64,000 nt of DNA from UBA1444 sp964601085 (lineage in GTDB: Bacteria; Bacillota; Negativicutes; UBA1444), in NCBI GenBank assembly GCA_964601085.1, contig CAZRLN010000002.1:1-64000 (forward strand), given 5' to 3'. The first letter of the stretch is position 1. The number at the start of each line of letters is the position of its first letter. Positions 40,802 through 49,790 of this stretch are shown here, one piece after another. The translations under genes and the position numbers were made by a program. The notes beneath the pieces were generated by a model. That model was not told where the DNA came from, did no database searches, and saw only the letters and a list, made by a program, of their open reading frames with translations.

Positions 40802-43030
40802 TTGCCGAAAAAAGACACACCGCCTGTTTCCGGGGTAAAATTTGAAATCGCCGGGGTCATTATTATTGCCGTTTCCTTTTTGTTGGCGGCAGGTTTGTTG
40901 GGGTTCAGCGTTGGCCGTGTCGGCTATTTTTCAGCCCGGGTATTGCGATATGGATTTGGCGTCGGAGCCGCCGGAATTGCGGTAATGCTGTTTATCATCG
41001 GGTTGCGGTATATTACGGCCCATACCCATATTGTGTATTCCCGCCGGTTTCTGGGCTATGTGCTGACCTTTCTTGGCGCGCTGTCCCTGGTTCACCACTA
41101 TCTGGTCCCGGTGGATCAGGAAATTTTACCGGCAAGCCTGCCGGATGCCGGCGGTCTGGCCGGTGGTACGATTGTCATTCTATTGCGTCGCTTCTTTGCC
41201 ATGGATGGGACCACTATTTTTTTGTGGGCATGGATTGTCTGCACTCTGCTCGTCGCCACGCAGTTTTCCCTGTCGGCATTATTAACGAAAATCAGCCATT
41301 GGGTTTCTTTATTGCTGCGACGTTTTTCCCGTTCGGAAAAAGCTGCGGTCGAGCCGATGAAAAGCTCTCCAAGCCTGTCGGTGGGGAATGGCATTGAGGG
41401 TAAGGGATCATTAAGGTCGACGCTTAAACCAACGTTTTATAATCAGGAAAAAGATGAATCGGTACGGTCGCTGCCGCCTTTGCCGCTGGACACGCCTTTG
41501 GCGGCGGTTGCGGAATTGCCCGAAGTTCCGATTGAAATTCCATCTCTGGCGAAAGAAGTGATAGCGCCGGCAAGCACGACTCCTTCTTCCGCCGGCTCCA
41601 TTTATAAATTGCCGCCATTGTCGTTGCTGAAAAAGGGAACCGGTTCCCGCAACTCCCGTTTGGACAAGCAGATCGAAGAACATGCCCGCACATTGGAGCA
41701 AACGCTGGAGAGTTTCGGCATTCAGGCCCGGGTTGTGCATGCGACGCAGGGACCGTCAGTGACCCGCTACGAGTTGGAACCGGCTCCAGGGGTAAAAATT
41801 AGCCGCATTGTGAGCCTGTCGGATGATATCGCTTTGAAACTAGCGGCGCCCAGCATTCGGATTGAGGCGCCGATTCCCGGTAAATCCGTAATCGGGATTG
41901 AAGTTCCCAATCGGGAGCCATTTGGAGTACTGCTTCGCGAGGTGTTGGAAAGCGAAGAATATCAGACGGCGAAATCGTTGCTGACGGTCGCTTTGGGAAA
42001 AGATATCGCAGGTCAGGCGATTATGGCGGATCTGGCTAAGATGCCGCATTTGCTCGTAGCGGGTGCAACGGGGTCCGGTAAGAGTATTTGCATCAATATC
42101 CTGATTTCGAGCATTTTGTTCCGGGCGCATCCGGATTCCGTGAAGTTTTTGCTGGTTGATCCCAAAGTGGTGGAGCTTTCGAACTATAACGGTATCCCTC
42201 ACTTGGTGGCGCCGGTGGTCACCGAACCGAAAAAGGCGGCGTCCGCCCTAAAATGGACCGTGCAGGAAATGGAACGCCGGTACGCCTTGTTTGCCGCTGC
42301 CGGAGTACGAGATGTGACCCGCTATAATGAAGTCAATCCCGACGAAAAGTTACCCCTGATTGTGGTAATCATTGATGAATTGGCCGATTTGATGATGGTG
42401 GCGCCGGTCGACGTCGAAGATTCTATCTGCCGATTGGCGCAGATGGCCCGGGCTTCCGGAATTCATCTGGTAATTGCAACGCAGCGTCCCTCCGTTGATG
42501 TCATCACCGGAACCATCAAGGCCAATATTCCTTCCCGCATATCGTTCGCCGTTTCATCACAGATCGATTCCCGGACGATCCTGGATATGGCCGGCGCCGA
42601 AAAGTTGTTGGGCAAGGGCGACATGCTGTACTATCCGGTTGGCGCCAACAAGCCGTTGCGATTGCAGGGCGCCTTTATTTCCGACGGTGAAATCGAAACA
42701 GTCGTCAAGTACATCAAAGATTCCGGTAGTGTTGCGGAAGACGCCGAGGTTCCCTTATTCGAGGAATCCGTTGCACCGAGTCAGACCGCAAAATTTGAAG
42801 ACGACCTGTTGGAGGATTCCGTAAAACTGGTGCTGGAAACCGGGCAAGCCTCCGTTTCCCTGTTGCAGAGAAAATTCCGAATCGGGTATACCCGGGCGGC
42901 CCGTTTGGTCGACATGATGGAAGAGATGCAAATCGTCAGCTCCGCCAATGGCAGCAAGCCACGCGAAGTCATCATGAATTCGGACCAGGTTTTCAGCCGC
43001 TATTTTCAAAAAGCTGGCAACAACACATAG
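40802..43030 (+). CDS. ftsK: DNA translocase FtsK/SpoIIIE
   Basis: A membrane-anchored hexameric motor that pumps chromosomal DNA through the closing septum. The 742-residue protein has four N-terminal membrane segments (first 170 residues), a variable linker, the RecA-like motor with Walker A AGATGSGKSICINIL (about 420) and Walker B LIVVIIDELADLMMV, and a C-terminal gamma winged-helix domain (QRKFRIGYTRAARLVDMMEE). TTG 40802 follows AGAGGTGA by about 6 nt. In B. subtilis the gene here is spoIIIE; which role it has cannot be told from sequence. Confidence 0.95.
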   Translation: MPKKDTPPVSGVKFEIAGVIIIAVSFLLAAGLLGFSVGRVGYFSARVLRYGFGVGAAGIAVMLFIIGLRYITAHTHIVYSRRFLGYVLTFLGALSLVHHYLVPVDQEILPASLPDAGGLAGGTIVILLRRFFAMDGTTIFLWAWIVCTLLVATQFSLSALLTKISHWVSLLLRRFSRSEKAAVEPMKSSPSLSVGNGIEGKGSLRSTLKPTFYNQEKDESVRSLPPLPLDTPLAAVAELPEVPIEIPSLAKEVIAPASTTPSSAGSIYKLPPLSLLKKGTGSRNSRLDKQIEEHARTLEQTLESFGIQARVVHATQGPSVTRYELEPAPGVKISRIVSLSDDIALKLAAPSIRIEAPIPGKSVIGIEVPNREPFGVLLREVLESEEYQTAKSLLTVALGKDIAGQAIMADLAKMPHLLVAGATGSGKSICINILISSILFRAHPDSVKFLLVDPKVVELSNYNGIPHLVAPVVTEPKKAASALKWTVQEMERRYALFAAAGVRDVTRYNEVNPDEKLPLIVVIIDELADLMMVAPVDVEDSICRLAQMARASGIHLVIATQRPSVDVITGTIKANIPSRISFAVSSQIDSRTILDMAGAEKLLGKGDMLYYPVGANKPLRLQGAFISDGEIETVVKYIKDSGSVAEDAEVPLFEESVAPSQTAKFEDDLLEDSVKLVLETGQASVSLLQRKFRIGYTRAARLVDMMEEMQIVSSANGSKPREVIMNSDQVFSRYFQKAGNNT

Positions 43031-43039
43031 GAGCGTTTG

Positions 43040-44089
43040 ATGCAGACAATCATAATTGAACAAGCAATCGATCGGGGGCAGTGTCTGTTTGTTGACACCC
43101 GCTCTCCTTCGGAATATGAACAGGGGCACATTCCCGGGGCCGTGAACGTGCCGCTGCTGGAAGATGAAGAACGGGCCGTTGTCGGAACGCTTTACAAACA
43201 ATGCGGACAGGAACAGGCCAAGCAAAAAGGCTTGGAACTGGTATCCGGCAAGCTGTCGGACATGGTGAAGACGATCTCGGCATTGAAAAATGCGACTCCT
43301 GCTGCGACTTTGATCGTTTATTGCTGGCGCGGCGGCATGCGTTCCAAATCGGTATTGACGATATTGGAACTCATGGGAATTACTGGCGTTCAGCTTGTCG
43401 GCGGCTATAAATCCTATCGCCGGTATGTTCAGGATCAACTTGCCAATTTTGACTTACGACCGACGATCCTTGTTCTCTGCGGTTCGACTGGCGTGGGAAA
43501 GACGACGCTGTTACAGCTCTTGTCGGCGCGGCAGGTTCCGGTGATTGACCTGGAAAAGCTGGCCAATCATCGTGGTTCGGCATTTGGACAGGTTGGACTG
43601 GGCAAGCCGGCTACGGCGCAAAACTTTGATGCGCAACTCTTGCTGCTGCTGAACCGATTTAACGACGAGCCATTTCTCGTAGTGGAGTGTGAGAGCAAAC
43701 GCGTCGGTAATGTGTATTTGCCGGACCGGCTATGCGCCGCGATGCAGGCCGGACGAAAAATTTTGGTCCGGGCGGGCGTCGATACGCGGGTTCAACGACT
43801 CATCGCCGAGTATACGGGTGTCATGCAGTTGCAAGACCCACAGGTTCTCAAAAGTATTACAGCCCTCACAAAACGGCTCGGCAAAAAAAAGGTCGCCGAA
43901 TTGATCAAACAATACCAAGCCGGGGAATTGCCGGAGTTTACGAGGGCGCTGTTAGTGGATTATTATGATCCGCTATATGGATATGAAACCGCGGCGCAGG
44001 AAAAATTCGACTTGGTTGTGGATGCCGAGGGACTGGAGTCGGCCGTGGTGGAGATTGCCCAATATATCGACCGTCTCATAAGGGGGTAG
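43040..44089 (+). CDS. mnmH: tRNA 2-selenouridine synthase MnmH (SelU/YbbB)
   Basis: MnmH replaces sulfur with selenium at the wobble 2-thiouridine of some tRNAs, using selenophosphate and a geranylated intermediate. The 349-residue protein has an N-terminal rhodanese domain (FVDTRSPSEYEQGHIPGA) with the catalytic Cys in VYCWRGGMRSKS (about residue 97), and a C-terminal P-loop domain with LCGSTGVGKTTLLQLL. ATG 43040 follows TAGGAG by 6 nt. It lies between ftsK and rodZ, a place without this gene in Bacillus. It implies a selenophosphate synthetase (SelD) elsewhere in the genome. Confidence 0.93.
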   Translation: MQTIIIEQAIDRGQCLFVDTRSPSEYEQGHIPGAVNVPLLEDEERAVVGTLYKQCGQEQAKQKGLELVSGKLSDMVKTISALKNATPAATLIVYCWRGGMRSKSVLTILELMGITGVQLVGGYKSYRRYVQDQLANFDLRPTILVLCGSTGVGKTTLLQLLSARQVPVIDLEKLANHRGSAFGQVGLGKPATAQNFDAQLLLLLNRFNDEPFLVVECESKRVGNVYLPDRLCAAMQAGRKILVRAGVDTRVQRLIAEYTGVMQLQDPQVLKSITALTKRLGKKKVAELIKQYQAGELPEFTRALLVDYYDPLYGYETAAQEKFDLVVDAEGLESAVVEIAQYIDRLIRG

Positions 44090-44096
44090 AGTTACC

Positions 44097-45038
44097 ATGG
44101 ATAAGATTGGCGACTTGTTGTATACGGAACGACGGAAGAAAGGTCTAGAAATCGCGGATGTTGAGCATGCGACCGGGATCCGGGGCCTTTATCTAAATGC
44201 ACTGGAACAGAGTCGATATGAGGTATTGCCCGGCGAGGTTTATGTCAAAGGCTTTCTGAGGAACTACGCGAATTATCTGGGATTGGACGGTTCGCACCTG
44301 GTTCAGCTATATACGGAACAGAAAACGCCGCCTATCGAGCTAACTGCGGTTTCACAACCACTTACCGAGCCGGCGGAACCGGTTCCCAATAAAGTGAATG
44401 CGGTGATCACCCGGTCCGTCGACAAGAAAAAATGGAGTACGGTCCTAGTGATCGTAATTTTGGCAATATCGGCGATGGGATTATATCTCTGGCAGAAATC
44501 CGTTGCACCGGCCGGCGAAACTTCGAGAAACGCCGCCGGTTCCAAACCGGCCGGCGTTTCCGGTTCGAATCAGACGCCAGTTCGCAACGTTTCTTCTGCG
44601 ACAAACTCCGGGGTTCCATCCGCATCCCGCCCCGTTGTTCTTATGGCCCGTTTCACCGACCGGTGCTGGACGTCCGTGATTGCCGACGGCAAGACTTTGT
44701 ATGAAGGAATTCCGAGTAATGGAGCAACCTTTACATGGGAAGCCGAACGTCAGATTGTCGTCAATTTCGGCAATGCCGCCGCAGTGGAACTGACTTTCAA
44801 TGGCCAGCCGGTTGGGAAAATTGGTGATCGCGGCGATGTGGTCGTTAAAACATTTACGGTTGCCGGGATGATCTCCGCTCCCGTCGCACCCGCGCCCACA
44901 GCGCCATCACCGGTCGAATCTCCGGATAAACCGTCTGTTACTCCGGCGCCAATCCCAACGACTCCGCCGGCGACATCGTCGCCGACAGCTCCGCCACGGA
45001 GCCCTGCGCCGTTCGGAACTTCGGGGAGCAAGCGCTAA
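44097..45038 (+). CDS. rodZ: RodZ-like HTH membrane protein
   Basis: A 313-residue protein with a cytoplasmic helix-turn-helix (HTH_25; IGDLLYTERRKKGLEIADVE, then PGEVYVKGFLRNYANYLGLD), a single membrane segment (about 117-136, VLVIVILAISAMGLYLW), an external DUF4115 domain (about 180-255, with DRCWTSVIADGKTLYEG) and a long Pro/Thr/Ser tail. This is the RodZ layout: it anchors MreB and helps set cell shape. The gene sits between mnmH and ygiQ. In Bacillus the equivalent (ymfM) lies just before pgsA-cinA-recA. Confidence 0.9.
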   Translation: MDKIGDLLYTERRKKGLEIADVEHATGIRGLYLNALEQSRYEVLPGEVYVKGFLRNYANYLGLDGSHLVQLYTEQKTPPIELTAVSQPLTEPAEPVPNKVNAVITRSVDKKKWSTVLVIVILAISAMGLYLWQKSVAPAGETSRNAAGSKPAGVSGSNQTPVRNVSSATNSGVPSASRPVVLMARFTDRCWTSVIADGKTLYEGIPSNGATFTWEAERQIVVNFGNAAAVELTFNGQPVGKIGDRGDVVVKTFTVAGMISAPVAPAPTAPSPVESPDKPSVTPAPIPTTPPATSSPTAPPRSPAPFGTSGSKR

Positions 45039-45039
45039 C

Positions 45040-47072
45040 GTGAAGAATAAATATGGTTTTTTGCCGGTTTCCCGGGCCGACATGATGCGGCGGGGTTGGG
45101 ATGAGTTGGATTTTTTATTTATCAGTGGCGATGCTTATGTCGATCATCCCAGTTTTGGGCCGGCCATTATCACGCGTCTACTGGAAAAGGCCGGGTTCCG
45201 GGTTGGGGTGATTGCACAGCCGAATTGGCGCGATACCAGTGATTTTCGGGCGATGGGCCGCCCTAGGCTTGCCGTGTTGATTTCCGCCGGTAACATGGAT
45301 TCCATGTTGAATAAATTGACGGCCGCAAAAAAAATTCGCAGCAGCGACGCCTATTCACCTGGCGGGGAAGCCGGAAAACGTCCTGATCGGGCAACCATTG
45401 TATATGCCAATCGCGTGCGGGAATGCTGGCCGGATATTCCGATCGTAATCGGTGGAATAGAGGCGAGTTTGCGACGTTTTTCCCATTACGACTACTGGTC
45501 GGATTCCGTGCGGCGATCCATCCTGGTGGACAGTCGCGCGGATTTGTTGATCTATGGGATGGGCGAGTCACAGATCCTGGAGATTGCAGGGCACTTGGCC
45601 AATGGAATTCCCGTCGGCGAAATTCGAAATGTGCGCGGAACCTGTTTCTTGACAGGAAGTTTGTCGGATACACCGGTCGATTCGCTGGAAGTGCCTTCCC
45701 ATGAGCAGATTTCGGCCAGCAAACCGGATTACGCTGCGGCGTTCAAAGTGGAGTATCTGGAACAAGACCCGCTGCGTGGACATCCCATCATTCAAAAACA
45801 CGGNNNNNNNNNNNNNNNNNNNNNNNNNNNNNNNNNNNNNNNNNNNNNNNNNNNNNNNNNNNNNNNNNNNNNNNNNNNNNNNNNNNNNNNNNNNNNNNNN
45901 NNNTGGAGTATCTGGAACAAGACCCGCTGCGTGGACATCCCATCATTCAAAAACACGGCGAGCGATTTCTGGTTCAGTTGTCCCCGGCATTGCCGCTGGA
46001 TACGCGGGAAATGGATCGCATATATTCGCTGCCGTATGAGCGGACCTGGCATCCGAGTTATGATGAAGCCGGCGGTGTTCCGGCCATTGCCGAAGTTCAG
46101 TTTAGCATCACCAGCCATCGCGGTTGTTTTGGCGCCTGTTCTTTTTGCGCGATCGGTTCGCATCAGGGTCGGATTATTCAACAACGCAGTCATAAGTCCA
46201 TTATTCAGGAAGCGCTGCTTTTAACTCGTTTACCGGGATTTAAGGGATATATCCATGACGTGGGAGGGCCGACAGCGAACTTTCGTCATCCCGCCTGCGC
46301 TAAACAACGGACGGCCGGAGCCTGCCGTGATCGCCAGTGCCTGTATCCCAAACCGTGTCCCCATCTGGATACGGATCATTCGGACTATTTGCAGCTGCTA
46401 CGGGAATTGCGGGCCTTGCCAGGCATCAAAAAGGTATTTATCCGATCCGGGATTCGCTATGATTATCTGATGGCAGGCAAAAATCAGGCTTTTTTGTCCG
46501 ACCTTTGCGAACATCATGTCAGCGGACAGTTAAAAGTGGCTCCCGAGCATGTGGCCGGACCCGTAATGGAAGCCATGCAGAAGTCCGGTAAAGATGTATT
46601 TTTAAAGTTTCTGGCGGCCTTTCGCCGGGAGAACAAACGTCTGGGAAAAGAACAGTATCTGGTGCCGTATTTGATGTGTTCGCATCCGGGCAGTTCCCTG
46701 CCGGAATCCATCGAATTGGCAGAGTTCCTTCAGGAAATCGGTTATCATCCGGAACAGGTGCAAGAATTCATTCCTACGCCGGGCAGCTTGTCGGCGGCGA
46801 TGTATTATACAGGCTTGAACCCATTGACCGGCCGGGAGATATTTGTGCCGAAGACATCGGAGCAACGGCAAATGCAACGGGCATTACTACAATACCGCAA
46901 TCCGAAAAATCGGCGCATCGTATTACAGGCATTGCGAAAAGCGGGACGGAACGACCTGATCGGTTATTCGCCAAGCTGTTTGTTGCGTCCGGAGCGACCG
47001 GAACGACCGGAACGACCGCATCCGGCGAAAGAACCCCACGAATCACGGACAAAACGTCCCCGAAGGTCTTGA
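45040..47072 (+). CDS. YgiQ family radical SAM protein (UPF0313), split by an artificial gap
   Basis: YgiQ-type proteins have an N-terminal cobalamin-like domain (FLFISGDAYVDHPSFGPAII), a radical SAM core with SHRGCFGACSFCAIGSHQGR carrying the CxxxCxxC cluster ligands, and a C-terminal DUF3362 region; the reaction is unknown. As written the frame breaks: 45749-45803 and 45904-45958 are identical 55-base copies flanking 100 N. Removing one copy plus the N (155 bases) joins the halves in frame, through QKHGERFLVQLS, to one protein of about 625 residues, normal for the family. The C-terminus ends in a Pro/Arg/Glu repeat (RPERPERPERP). GTG 45040 follows rodZ directly. Confidence 0.9.
45749..45958. 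repeat. 55-base direct repeat around a 100-N gap (assembly artefact)
   Basis: Bases 45749-45803 and 45904-45958 are identical over 55 bases and flank 100 N at 45804-45903. Both encode the same YgiQ segment (YLEQDPLRGHPIIQKHG). The reading frame is restored only if one copy is dropped. The overlap equals a common de Bruijn k-mer length, so the two contigs probably abut with no missing sequence. Confidence 0.93.
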
Positions 47073-47114
47073 ATGAATAGAATCACGATTTTTTATTGTT
47101 AGGAGTTTGGTTTT

Positions 47115-48443
47115 GTGAAGATTGGACTGGTAAGTCTCGGTTGTTCAAAAAATCTTGTGGATTCGGAGCTAATGCTGGGACTGCTGCGGGAGCAGGGCCA
47201 TGAAGCGACGGATGAACCGGCGGATGCCGAAGTATTGATTGTCAATTCCTGTGGTTTTATTGAGTCGGCCAAAGCGGAATCCATTGATACCTTGCTCCGG
47301 CTGGCGAAGTACAAGCAGACGGGATGTTGCAAGGTGCTGATTTTGGCGGGGTGTCTTGGACAGCGATACAGCAACGATTTGTTGCAGGAATTACCGGAAT
47401 TGGATGCGATTGTGGGGACTGGCGCCTGGAATCGTTTGCCGGAAGCAATTCGCGATGCGCTTTCCGGTAAGCGACCTGTTTTTACGGAAGGATCCTCGCT
47501 TTTGCCGGACGCGGGAATGCCGCGAGTTTTGACGACACCGTCGCATCTGGCCTATGTGAAAATTTCCGAAGGCTGCAATCATGCCTGCGCGTTTTGTGCG
47601 ATTCCCCAGATCCGAGGTCCGCTGCTTAGCCGGACCATTGCATCGATCAAGGCAGAAGTTCAAAGCTTGGTCGCTGGCGCTGTTCGCGAAATCAATCTCA
47701 TTGCCCAGGACACGACCAGCTATGGGATCGATATTGCCGGTCGCCCTTTGTTGCTGGAATTGCTGCGGGAATTGACGGCGATTCCGGGACGGTTTCGTAT
47801 CCGGATTCTGTACAGTTATCCCAAAAATTTTTCCGATGAGTTGATTGATTTCATGGCGGTGCAGCCAAAAATCTGCAAATACGTGGATATTCCGTTGCAG
47901 CATGTGCATGACGATTTATTGCGGGCGATGCGGCGTCCGGATCGCCGCGCCGATATCGAACGGCTGATTGCCGCCCTGCGGTCCCGGATTCCGGATATTG
48001 CGATCCGCACCACGTTCATTGTCGGGTTGCCGGGTGAAACGGAGGAGCATTATCGTGACTTGCGCGATTTTGTGGAAATGAAACGTATCGATCATGTCGG
48101 AGTATTCCAGTACTCGGCGGAGGAAGGAACCGCTGCGGCAACTTTTGTCGGGCAGGTTGCCGAAGAAATCAAAGAAGAACGGTATAATGACTTGATGGCT
48201 TTGCAGGCCGGAATTTCAGAGTCGATCAATATAGAGGCCGAAGGCAGGGAATACGAACTGTTGCTGGAAGGGCACGATGAAGAGGAGCCTTTATTGGGTT
48301 ATGGACGAACGGAACGGGAAGCTCCGGATATCGACGGGACGGTTTATGTCGAAGATGCGAAGGATCTGACAGTTGGCGAATTCGTCAAGGTTAGAATCAT
48401 TCAGGGGTTCTGTTACGACCGGGTTGCCGAAGTCGCCCGCTGA
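47115..48443 (+). CDS. rimO: Ribosomal protein S12 methylthiotransferase RimO
   Basis: RimO adds a methylthio group to an aspartate of ribosomal protein S12. The 442-residue protein has the N-terminal UPF0004 domain with GLVSLGCSKNLVDSE, the radical SAM motif SEGCNHACAFCAIPQIRG (about residue 150), and a C-terminal TRAM domain. The motif spelling CNHACAFCAIP separates RimO from MiaB. GTG 47115 follows AGGAG. In many Bacillota pgsA lies between rimO and cinA; here cinA follows directly. Confidence 0.96.
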   Translation: MKIGLVSLGCSKNLVDSELMLGLLREQGHEATDEPADAEVLIVNSCGFIESAKAESIDTLLRLAKYKQTGCCKVLILAGCLGQRYSNDLLQELPELDAIVGTGAWNRLPEAIRDALSGKRPVFTEGSSLLPDAGMPRVLTTPSHLAYVKISEGCNHACAFCAIPQIRGPLLSRTIASIKAEVQSLVAGAVREINLIAQDTTSYGIDIAGRPLLLELLRELTAIPGRFRIRILYSYPKNFSDELIDFMAVQPKICKYVDIPLQHVHDDLLRAMRRPDRRADIERLIAALRSRIPDIAIRTTFIVGLPGETEEHYRDLRDFVEMKRIDHVGVFQYSAEEGTAAATFVGQVAEEIKEERYNDLMALQAGISESINIEAEGREYELLLEGHDEEEPLLGYGRTEREAPDIDGTVYVEDAKDLTVGEFVKVRIIQGFCYDRVAEVAR

Positions 48444-48467
48444 ACCCACGAAAGGAAGAAAACGAGG

Positions 48468-49712
48468 ATGATTGTAGAAATTGTCAGTACCGGCACGGAA
48501 TTGTTGCTGGGGCAGATCGTAAACACAAACGCTCCCTATTTAGCCCGAAAACTGAATGAATTGGGCTACGATGCCGTGTATCAGACTACCGTGGGAGATA
48601 ACCGGCGCCGGATGGCCGGTGTGTTGGCGATTGCGTTGGAGCGGGCGGATATTGTCATTACCAGCGGCGGACTTGGTCCAACCCGTGGTGATATTACGAA
48701 GGAAGTAACGGCGGAATTGTTGGGGCGTCCCATGACTTTGCACGAAGACAGCGTGGCGCACATCAAATGCTTCTTTGAACATCGAAACCTTTCCATGCCG
48801 CAAAACAATTTGCGGCAAGCCATGATGCCGGAAGGCGCGATTGTTGTGAAAAATTACCGGGGAACGGCGCCCGGCGTCATTTTGGAGCATGAAGGCAAGA
48901 CGATCATCCACTTGCCGGGGCCACCGATTGAATTAGAACACATGTTCGAAAAGGGAATATTGCCCTATTTGGCGGATCGATTTGGCGATCAGGGCCAGAT
49001 TGTTTCTAAAGTTCTCCGTACCTTTGGTTTGGGAGAATCCGCGCTTGAAGAACGAATTCACGATTTCATTCTGGCTCAGAATAATCCTACGTTGGCGTTG
49101 CTGGCCCGCAGCGGCGAAATTCACGTTCGCCTGACCGCCAAGGGGGAAACCGCCGAATTGGCGCATCAATTGATTTCGGAGCTGGAACCGAAGATCAGGG
49201 AACGGATTGGCGAGTTTGTCTTCGGCACAGATGAGCAGGCGATGGAACAAGTGGTCGGAGAGACTTTGAAGGAAAAACAGTTCACGATCGCGCTGGCGGA
49301 ATCGTGCACCGGTGGAGCCATTGCAGCGCGACTGACGGATATTCCCGGTAGTTCGGCCTATCTGAAAGGATCGATTGTCTGCTATAGCAATGAGGTGAAA
49401 ACGAGCTTTGTTGGAGTACCTTCGGCAACAATCCAGGAAAAGGGCGCGGTTAGCTCCGAGACGGCCCGGGCGATGGCGGAAGGAATTCGGCAACGTCTTG
49501 ATGCTACTATTGGTGTAGGCGTAACCGGGATCGCCGGCCCAGAAGGCGGAACCGCTGACAAACCGGTGGGATTGGTTTATATCGCCGTTGCCGGACCCAA
49601 GGGAACAGTCGTCGAAGAACAGCGGTTTGCAGGACAACGCAGCGGAATCCGGACTCGGAGTGTAAATGCCGCTTTGAATTTGGTGCGCCGATATCTGAAA
49701 TTAATCAATTAA
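48468..49712 (+). CDS. cinA: CinA-like nicotinamide-nucleotide amidase/pyrophosphatase
   Basis: CinA proteins combine a MoaB-like COG1058 domain (ADP-ribose/NMN-type pyrophosphatase; about 1-170, STGTELLLGQIVNTNAPYLA and TSGGLGPTRGDI) with a C-terminal NMN deamidase domain (about 255-410, ALAESCTGGAIAARLTDIPG). They recycle pyridine nucleotides; in some species cinA is linked to competence. The 414 residues are full length. It sits directly before recA, the classic cinA-recA order, but recA has its own promoter. Confidence 0.95.
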   Translation: MIVEIVSTGTELLLGQIVNTNAPYLARKLNELGYDAVYQTTVGDNRRRMAGVLAIALERADIVITSGGLGPTRGDITKEVTAELLGRPMTLHEDSVAHIKCFFEHRNLSMPQNNLRQAMMPEGAIVVKNYRGTAPGVILEHEGKTIIHLPGPPIELEHMFEKGILPYLADRFGDQGQIVSKVLRTFGLGESALEERIHDFILAQNNPTLALLARSGEIHVRLTAKGETAELAHQLISELEPKIRERIGEFVFGTDEQAMEQVVGETLKEKQFTIALAESCTGGAIAARLTDIPGSSAYLKGSIVCYSNEVKTSFVGVPSATIQEKGAVSSETARAMAEGIRQRLDATIGVGVTGIAGPEGGTADKPVGLVYIAVAGPKGTVVEEQRFAGQRSGIRTRSVNAALNLVRRYLKLIN

Positions 49713-49718
49713 CGAGCA

Positions 49719-49747
49719 TTGACATGCCGAACGTATGTTTGTATAAT
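49719..49747 (+). promoter_or_regulatory. recA promoter
   Basis: Perfect TTGACA (49719-49724) and perfect TATAAT (49742-49747) with an optimal 17-base spacer, starting seven bases after the cinA stop. Confidence 0.92.
49728..49741 (+). promoter_or_regulatory. LexA (SOS) box in the recA promoter
   Basis: CGAACGTATGTTTG lies in the spacer between the -35 and -10 of recA. It fits the Gram-positive LexA/DinR consensus CGAACRNRYGTTYG, and differs from the fully symmetric half-site by one base. A repressor bound there would block polymerase, so recA should be damage-inducible. Confidence 0.88.
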
Positions 49748-49790
49748 GACATTGAGCTAAAATGCGCCACTCAGAAGAGGAGGACATGTC

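Noticed and set aside
45701..46039. Open frame running through the second N gap
   Set aside because: It exists only because of the artificial 155-base insertion; after collapsing the duplicate the true ygiQ frame is different.
46990..47030. Short 9-base tandem repeat at the end of ygiQ
   Set aside because: It encodes a brief RPE-rich tail; only about three units, too small to count as a repeat element or CRISPR.
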